Below, in pieces: positions 21,446 to 25,924 of a stretch of 25,924 bases of DNA. The DNA is from Acidobacteriaceae bacterium (lineage in GTDB: Bacteria > Acidobacteriota > Terriglobia > Terriglobales > Acidobacteriaceae): contig JASIJX010000078.1 in assembly GCA_030049955.1 (NCBI GenBank), positions 1 to 25,924 on the forward strand. The letters run 5' to 3'. Under the pieces are notes generated by a model. That model did no database searches and was not told where the DNA came from. It worked only from the letters and a program-made list of their open reading frames with translations. The first letter of the stretch is position 1. Every line of letters starts with the position of its first letter. Made by a program: the position numbers and the translations under genes.

Positions 21446-23182
21446 ATGAATCGCATGCACAAATACGCCTTGATTGCCCTTTTGATAGGCGGCGCCAGGC
21501 TACTGGTCTCACAGGAGATGAACCCCATGTCCGGAGGCCAGCAGCAATACCAGCAAAACCAGCAAGACCAAAACCAGCAGGACCAAATCCAGAACCAAAT
21601 TCAGAACCAAATCATCCAGCAGAACCAAAACCAGCAGGACAATCAACAGGCTGCGCAAGGCGCCTGGGACAATACGCCGCTTTACCGCATCCAGGTTGTC
21701 GGACGCGAAGTCCCTGCCATCAACTACATGCATCGCAGAGGAAAAACGGAGATTGGATTTCGGGGCACTTCGCTGCTTTCGAAGGCGACCGGCCACGCAA
21801 CCGTGGACGCTCTGGCTGGCCGGACGATGATTCATGCAAATTTCTACAATCTAGTTCCGGCCAATAGCTTTGGCCGCGCGTACCTGACCTACGTGCTGTG
21901 GGCGATTACGCCCGAGGGCCGGCCGGTAAATCTGGGCGAGGTCCTGCCTACCGGTAAGAAAGATGAGAACGAGATTACGGTTAGCACTAGCTTGCAGGCC
22001 TTCGGCTTGATCGTGACAGCCGAGCCGTATTTCGCCGTAACCATGCCCAGCAACCTTGTGACGGTGGAAAATTATGTTCTGAAAAAGACAAAGGGCATGG
22101 TGGAACAGATAACTGTTCACTATGCATTGCTGCCACGCGGAGCCTATGAGCAGACAGCCGGCCTGAACGCGGTGCCGAACCCTATCACGCGGGATATGCG
22201 CTCGCCGCTGGAGCTGTACCAGGCGGACAACGCCGTGCGGATTGCCGAAGCAGCCGGCGCCAGCCAGTACGCGCCCGACACCATGGCCGCCGCGCAGAAG
22301 TCGCTCGACCAGGCCAACCAGTCGGACCGGCGCAGGCGCAACCGGAAACAGACCATCACGTATGCGCGCGCAGCCGTGCAGACTGCCGAGGACGCGAGGC
22401 TGATTACCATCCGCAAGCTACGCGAAGCCAACATCATGGCGAGTCAACTGGTCGGCGCGCAGGCCGCGGTAGCAGCTGCCCAGGCGCAGCAGCTTGCGCA
22501 GCAGCAGGCAGCGGCACGCGCGGCAGCCGAACAGGCCCGGATGCAGGCGCAGCAGCAACAACAGCAGGCCCTGCTGGCAACCGCACAAGCCCGCCAGCAG
22601 CAGATGGCGGCCCAGCAGCAGACCGCCGCGGCGCGCCAGGCGCAACTGCAGGCGCTCCTGGTTGCCCGGCAGGCGCAGGCGTCCCGCGAGCGGCTCCGCC
22701 AGCAGTTGAGCCAGGTGATGCAGACGAAGGAGACGGCTCGCGGCTTGATCATGGACATGCCGAATGTGCAGTTCGCGTTCAACAAATACGAACTGAAACC
22801 TGACGCACAGGTAAAGCTGGCCAAGGTTTCCGGAATCCTGCTCGCGTATCCGGACCTGAGAGTGCAGGTGGAGGGATACACCGACAACGTCGGCTCAGCC
22901 GAATACAATCAGAAGCTCTCCGAGCAGCGCGCCGACAGCGTGCGAGGTTTCCTGGTCGCGCAAAACGTTCGGCCGAACAACGTCACCGCGCAGGGATACG
23001 GCGAGATGCACCCGGTGGCTGACAACTCCACCGATTCAGGCCGCGCGGAGAATCGTCGCGTGCAACTGGTGATCTCCGGCGCATCGATCGGCGTTCCGAC
23101 CGGAGGCTCGAACTCGCAGCAGCAATCACCGTCGGGGCAGAACATGCAGCCTGGGCAGAATCCGGCGTCTCCGGAGCGGTAG
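21446..23182 (+). CDS. OmpA-family outer-membrane/peptidoglycan-binding protein with Gln-rich N-terminus
   Basis: The 578-residue product has a hydrophobic start (about 6-22, KYALIALLIGGARLLVS) that looks like a signal peptide. A low-complexity Gln/Asn tract follows (about 31-70). Next is a beta-type domain (about 75-240, LYRIQVVGREVPAINY, GFRGTSLLSKATGHATVDAL, AYLTYVLWAITPEGRPVNLG). A long Ala/Gln coiled coil follows (about 250-430), then a C-terminal OmpA domain (about 435-545, VQFAFNKYELKPDAQVKLAK, VEGYTDNVGSAEYNQKLSEQ, RADSVRGFLVAQNV, GRAENRRVQLVI). The Asp and Arg of TDN and RAENRR fit peptidoglycan binding. ATG 21446 has GGAG 11 bases upstream; TTG 21437 is too close to it. It probably spans from envelope to cell wall as a structural tether. 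Confidence 0.88.
   Translation: MNRMHKYALIALLIGGARLLVSQEMNPMSGGQQQYQQNQQDQNQQDQIQNQIQNQIIQQNQNQQDNQQAAQGAWDNTPLYRIQVVGREVPAINYMHRRGKTEIGFRGTSLLSKATGHATVDALAGRTMIHANFYNLVPANSFGRAYLTYVLWAITPEGRPVNLGEVLPTGKKDENEITVSTSLQAFGLIVTAEPYFAVTMPSNLVTVENYVLKKTKGMVEQITVHYALLPRGAYEQTAGLNAVPNPITRDMRSPLELYQADNAVRIAEAAGASQYAPDTMAAAQKSLDQANQSDRRRRNRKQTITYARAAVQTAEDARLITIRKLREANIMASQLVGAQAAVAAAQAQQLAQQQAAARAAAEQARMQAQQQQQQALLATAQARQQQMAAQQQTAAARQAQLQALLVARQAQASRERLRQQLSQVMQTKETARGLIMDMPNVQFAFNKYELKPDAQVKLAKVSGILLAYPDLRVQVEGYTDNVGSAEYNQKLSEQRADSVRGFLVAQNVRPNNVTAQGYGEMHPVADNSTDSGRAENRRVQLVISGASIGVPTGGSNSQQQSPSGQNMQPGQNPASPER
21541..21650 (+). repeat. Imperfect CAG/CAA-rich tandem repeats inside the OmpA-family gene
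   Basis: Units such as AACCAGCAAGACCAAA, AACCAGCAGGACCAA and CAGAACCAAAT repeat in frame and encode the Gln/Asn/Asp tract. Such DNA can change length by slippage, which would keep the frame if whole codons are gained or lost. Confidence 0.7.
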
Positions 23183-23399
23183 CGGCGACGACCGAACGCC
23201 GAATCCGCAGTGAAGCGCTGCTCGAACGTGGTGGAGAACGATTTGCGCGAGCGCTGGAAAACCCGGCGAGAGGTTTCTGCATCTCAACGAACGGATTGTT
23301 TCACTATCATCCTTTCGCCGGTATCTTGTCGCCTCATTTTGCGCTGGAGTCAGCCAATAGAGGCGAGGAAGTTCGCTTCCGAGTGGTTGTTTTGGCAGG

Positions 23400-23432
23400 A
23401 GGGCCGTCATCGTTTTCGGGCACGACGGCCCT
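23400..23432. promoter_or_regulatory. 9-bp hairpin upstream of the response regulator
   Basis: AGGGCCGTC (23400-23408) pairs perfectly with GACGGCCCT (23424-23432) around a 15-base loop. It lies 46 bases before the receiver gene. There is no T-run, so it may be a leader structure or an inefficient terminator of the OmpA-family gene. The rest of the gap 23183-23477 shows nothing I can name. Confidence 0.45.
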
Positions 23433-23477
23433 TATGGCAATGTAACTGTCTCTTAAAGAAAGCGCAGCCAAACCGTT

Positions 23478-23879
23478 ATGGCAACTGTTCCCGGCGGCAG
23501 CAACATTTTGATTGTCGACGACGACGCCCATGTCGCGGAGACGCTGGAACTGATCTTTCTCGCGCGCGGCTATCGCGTGCGTGTCGCAGATTCCGCAGAA
23601 CAGGCGATTGAGGTTATCGCTGGCTGGCAGCCGGACCTGGCCATCGTGGATGTGATGCTGCCGCGAATGAATGGAATCGAGTTCGGCGAGGTGCTGAACT
23701 CGAACTATCCCGGCTGCCAACTGGTTCTCGTCTCCGGTCATCCCGGCACCAGCGAATTGCTGGAGTCAGCGAAAAGGGACGGCCAGCCGCTGACGCAGAT
23801 TCTAGCCAAGCCACTGCACCCTACTCACATCCTGGAAATCGTAGCCGGACTGCTCCCGGGAGTGGCAGGCGAGGCGTAA
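23478..23879 (+). CDS. Stand-alone response-regulator receiver domain
   Basis: The 133-residue product is a single CheY-like receiver with every key residue: the acidic cluster D14-D16 (LIVDDDAHV), the phosphoacceptor D58 (LAIVDVMLPRMNG), S86 (LVLVSGHPG) and K111 (ILAKPLHP). There is no output domain, so it must act through a partner protein or in a phosphorelay. No histidine kinase is encoded in the window, so it is an orphan here. The ATG at 23478 begins just before the conserved N-terminus, and no strong ribosome site is seen. It is followed 65 bases later by hypF, and the two may share a transcript. Confidence 0.93.
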   Translation: MATVPGGSNILIVDDDAHVAETLELIFLARGYRVRVADSAEQAIEVIAGWQPDLAIVDVMLPRMNGIEFGEVLNSNYPGCQLVLVSGHPGTSELLESAKRDGQPLTQILAKPLHPTHILEIVAGLLPGVAGEA

Positions 23880-23944
23880 CGCTCATATTCATGCAAAGCC
23901 TTCAGGTCCCATGAAGATCCGGCATGCCTTATGCTGGTTTCCTG

Positions 23945-25924
23945 ATGCAGGGATCGGTTAGCAGCGTGCCGGAGCCGGCAGCAAGCCGCCGCGAAGAGCT
24001 CCAGGTACGCGGCGTTGTGCAGGGTGTCGGTTTTCGCCCGTTTGTTTACAGGCTCGCGCTGCAAGAAGGCCTGAGCGGATTCATCGGCAACGACACGGAT
24101 GGCGTAATCATTGAGGTTGAAGGCCCGTCCGAGCGCATCGCTGCATTTCGCGCTCGTCTCACGACAGAAGCTCCTCCGCTGTCGCGCATCGATTCCATAA
24201 TCGCCCACGGCATTTCACTAAAACAGGAAAAAGAATTTCTCATCGTCGCCAGCGCGGTGCACGGTCAGGTCAGTACAGGCATTCCCGCCGACGCGGCCAC
24301 CTGCGCTGATTGCCTGCGCGAACTGTTTGATCCCACAGACCGGCGCTACCGTTATCCATTCCTCAACTGCACCAACTGCGGGCCACGCTTCACCATCACG
24401 CGCCGCATCCCGTACGACCGGTCGCAGACCTCGATGGCGCGCTTCACAATGTGCGCGGCCTGCCAGACGGAGTACGACGACCCGACGAATCGCCGCTTCC
24501 ACGCGCAACCCAACGCTTGCCCGGTCTGCGGCCCGCGGGTGTGGATGGAGAACTTGGACGGCAACGAGATTTCCTGCGCCGACCCGATAACCGCATCCAT
24601 CGATCGTTTGATAGGCGGTGAAATCCTTGCTGGCGAAATTTTGGCTATCAAAGGCATCGGCGGCTTTCATCTCAGCGTTGATGCAACCAACGAAGCCGCC
24701 GTGATGCGCCTGCGCCAGCGTAAGCACCGCTACGGCAAGCCGCTGGCTGTGATGGTCCGCGATCTGGACGCGGCCCGCGCATTGTGCGAACTTTCGCCGG
24801 AAGAAGAATCGCTGCTGACCACGCCTGCACGGCCCATTCTGCTGGCGCGGCGGCGCGCAGATGCCAGGGTTGACGCGAACATCGCTCCCTCCGTTGCGCC
24901 AGGCATTCCCTGGCTTGGCATCTTTTTGCCCTACGCTCCGCTGCAGCACCTTCTCCTCGCCGATCCACGCGTTCATGCGCTGGTAATGACCTCCGCCAAC
25001 CTGAGCGAAGAGCCCATTGCCATCGACAATGACGAGGCCCGCGCGCGCCTGGGCCAGATCGCCGACGCATTCCTGATGCACGACCGCGAAATCTTGCAGC
25101 GTTGCGACGATTCCGTGATGGCTGTGGTCGATGGCGTGCCGCAGTTCGTGCGCCGCGCGCGCGGCTTCGTGCCGCTGGGCATTCCGCTGCCGCTCGGTTC
25201 GCCAGAAATCGAAAGCCCGCCGCTGCTCGCTGTAGGAGGTCATCTCAAAAATGTCTTCACGCTTGCCCGCGGCCGCTTCGCATACCAGAGCCAGCACTTG
25301 GGCGATCTTGAGAACGTGACCGGCTTCGACTTCTTCCGCGAATCACTCGCGCACCTGATGCAGACCTTCGAAATCGAGCCGCAGTTCGTGGTGCACGATC
25401 TGCATCCCGGCTATCTTTCAACCCAGTGGGCAAAGGAGTGGGCGGCAGAACGCGGCTTGCCATTGATCGGAGTGCAGCACCATCACGCGCACATTGCCGC
25501 CTGCATGGCGGAGCATGAACTCGTGGGGCCGGCGATTGGCCTGGCTCTCGATGGCACCGGCTATGGCACCGATGAACGCATTTGGGGCGGGGAAGTGCTG
25601 ATCGCGCGATTGGATGGATTTGACCGCTTCGCTCATTTGGACTACGCTCCGATGCCCGGTAGTGAAAAGGCGATCCGCGAACCGTGGCGCATGGCCCTCG
25701 GCGCGCTCACCGCAGCTGGCATCGACACCGAACTCGCCGCAAAGCTGACGGGCACGACTCCGCAACAGGCACGCGTCATCGAGCAGATGGTCGCACGCAA
25801 CATCAACACGCCGCTCACCTCGAGCCTTGGGCGTCTCTTCGACGTAGCCGCTGTGCTGGTGCTAGGCAGGCGCCTCGTCGACTACGAGGCGCAGGCGGCG
25901 ATCGAATTAGAAGGCCTCTGCGCA
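23945..25924 (+). CDS. hypF: Carbamoyltransferase HypF, [NiFe]-hydrogenase maturation (C-terminus beyond the window)
   Basis: 660 codons are open to the window edge; full HypF has about 750. The domains follow the family order. First is acylphosphatase (about 18-105, VRGVVQGVGFRPFVYRL with R31, and N49 in IGNDTDG). Two zinc fingers follow (C120, C123, C142, C145 and C170, C173, C192, C195). Next is a YrdC-like domain (about 210-400, IKGIGGFHLSVDAT, LRQRKHRYGKPLAVM, TSANLSEEPIA). A Kae1-like part completes it (VVHDLHPGYLST, GVQHHHAHIAACM, ALDGTGYGTDERIWGGE). HypF makes the carbamoyl group that, with HypE, becomes the cyanide ligands of the [NiFe] site. ATG 23945 is used; in-frame ATG 23924 is equally possible. 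Other hyp genes are expected downstream. Confidence 0.95.
   Translation, partial: MQGSVSSVPEPAASRREELQVRGVVQGVGFRPFVYRLALQEGLSGFIGNDTDGVIIEVEGPSERIAAFRARLTTEAPPLSRIDSIIAHGISLKQEKEFLIVASAVHGQVSTGIPADAATCADCLRELFDPTDRRYRYPFLNCTNCGPRFTITRRIPYDRSQTSMARFTMCAACQTEYDDPTNRRFHAQPNACPVCGPRVWMENLDGNEISCADPITASIDRLIGGEILAGEILAIKGIGGFHLSVDATNEAAVMRLRQRKHRYGKPLAVMVRDLDAARALCELSPEEESLLTTPARPILLARRRADARVDANIAPSVAPGIPWLGIFLPYAPLQHLLLADPRVHALVMTSANLSEEPIAIDNDEARARLGQIADAFLMHDREILQRCDDSVMAVVDGVPQFVRRARGFVPLGIPLPLGSPEIESPPLLAVGGHLKNVFTLARGRFAYQSQHLGDLENVTGFDFFRESLAHLMQTFEIEPQFVVHDLHPGYLSTQWAKEWAAERGLPLIGVQHHHAHIAACMAEHELVGPAIGLALDGTGYGTDERIWGGEVLIARLDGFDRFAHLDYAPMPGSEKAIREPWRMALGALTAAGIDTELAAKLTGTTPQQARVIEQMVARNINTPLTSSLGRLFDVAAVLVLGRRLVDYEAQAAIELEGLCA

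Noticed and set aside
24218..25297. A 359-codon frame on the minus strand opposite hypF
   Set aside because: hypF is unmistakable on the plus strand; the antisense frame has no recognisable domain.

Overview
The window looks like a chromosomal segment of a high-GC, Gram-negative member of the Acidobacteriota (Acidobacteriaceae-like). This is inferred from four things: a complete Tol-Pal cluster, a winged-helix/beta-propeller membrane regulator of a kind common in that phylum, small secreted proteins of a type I associate with it, and many short palindromic intergenic repeats. No rRNA, tRNA, CRISPR array, phage gene or transposase was seen.

Layout. 1-339 (-) is the 5' end of a RhaT-type sugar/proton symporter with a good sigma70-like promoter. 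743-1903 (+) is a PHP-type metal-dependent hydrolase and 2114-2581 (+) a DoxX membrane protein. 2681-8600 (-) is the Tol-Pal envelope system, transcribed tolQ-tolR-tolA/tonB-tolB-pal-cpoB and closed by an intrinsic terminator at 2606-2637. Divergent from it are recN (8868-10574) and an overlapping or near-abutting secreted protein of unknown function. A zinc alcohol dehydrogenase (11635-12690) and a small conserved hypothetical gene (12727-13014, -) follow. feoA-feoB (13366-15605) is a ferrous-iron uptake operon with a visible promoter and a palindromic operator candidate.

The right half is more lineage-specific. Two tandemly duplicated Tyr/Gly/Pro-rich secreted proteins (16071-17069) are followed by a secreted protein (17150-17800, -). 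Divergent from that is a one-component regulator with a PhoB-like DNA-binding domain, one membrane helix and a TolB-like propeller (17987-20146). An exact pair of near-identical 11-bp direct repeats lies in their shared upstream region. A GH75 chitosanase-like enzyme (20369-21175) is flanked by direct repeats. Then come an OmpA-domain protein with a Gln-rich repeat tract (21446-23182), a stand-alone receiver domain (23478-23879), and the first 660 codons of hypF (23945 to the window end), which implies [NiFe]-hydrogenase maturation.

Much of the window serves the cell envelope: Tol-Pal, OmpA proteins, secreted proteins and the membrane regulator. No clearly new multi-gene system is evident. 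The best leads are regulatory: the feo operator, the 11-bp direct repeats, a possible ATT start for tolQ, and hairpin repeats inserted between the tol genes.
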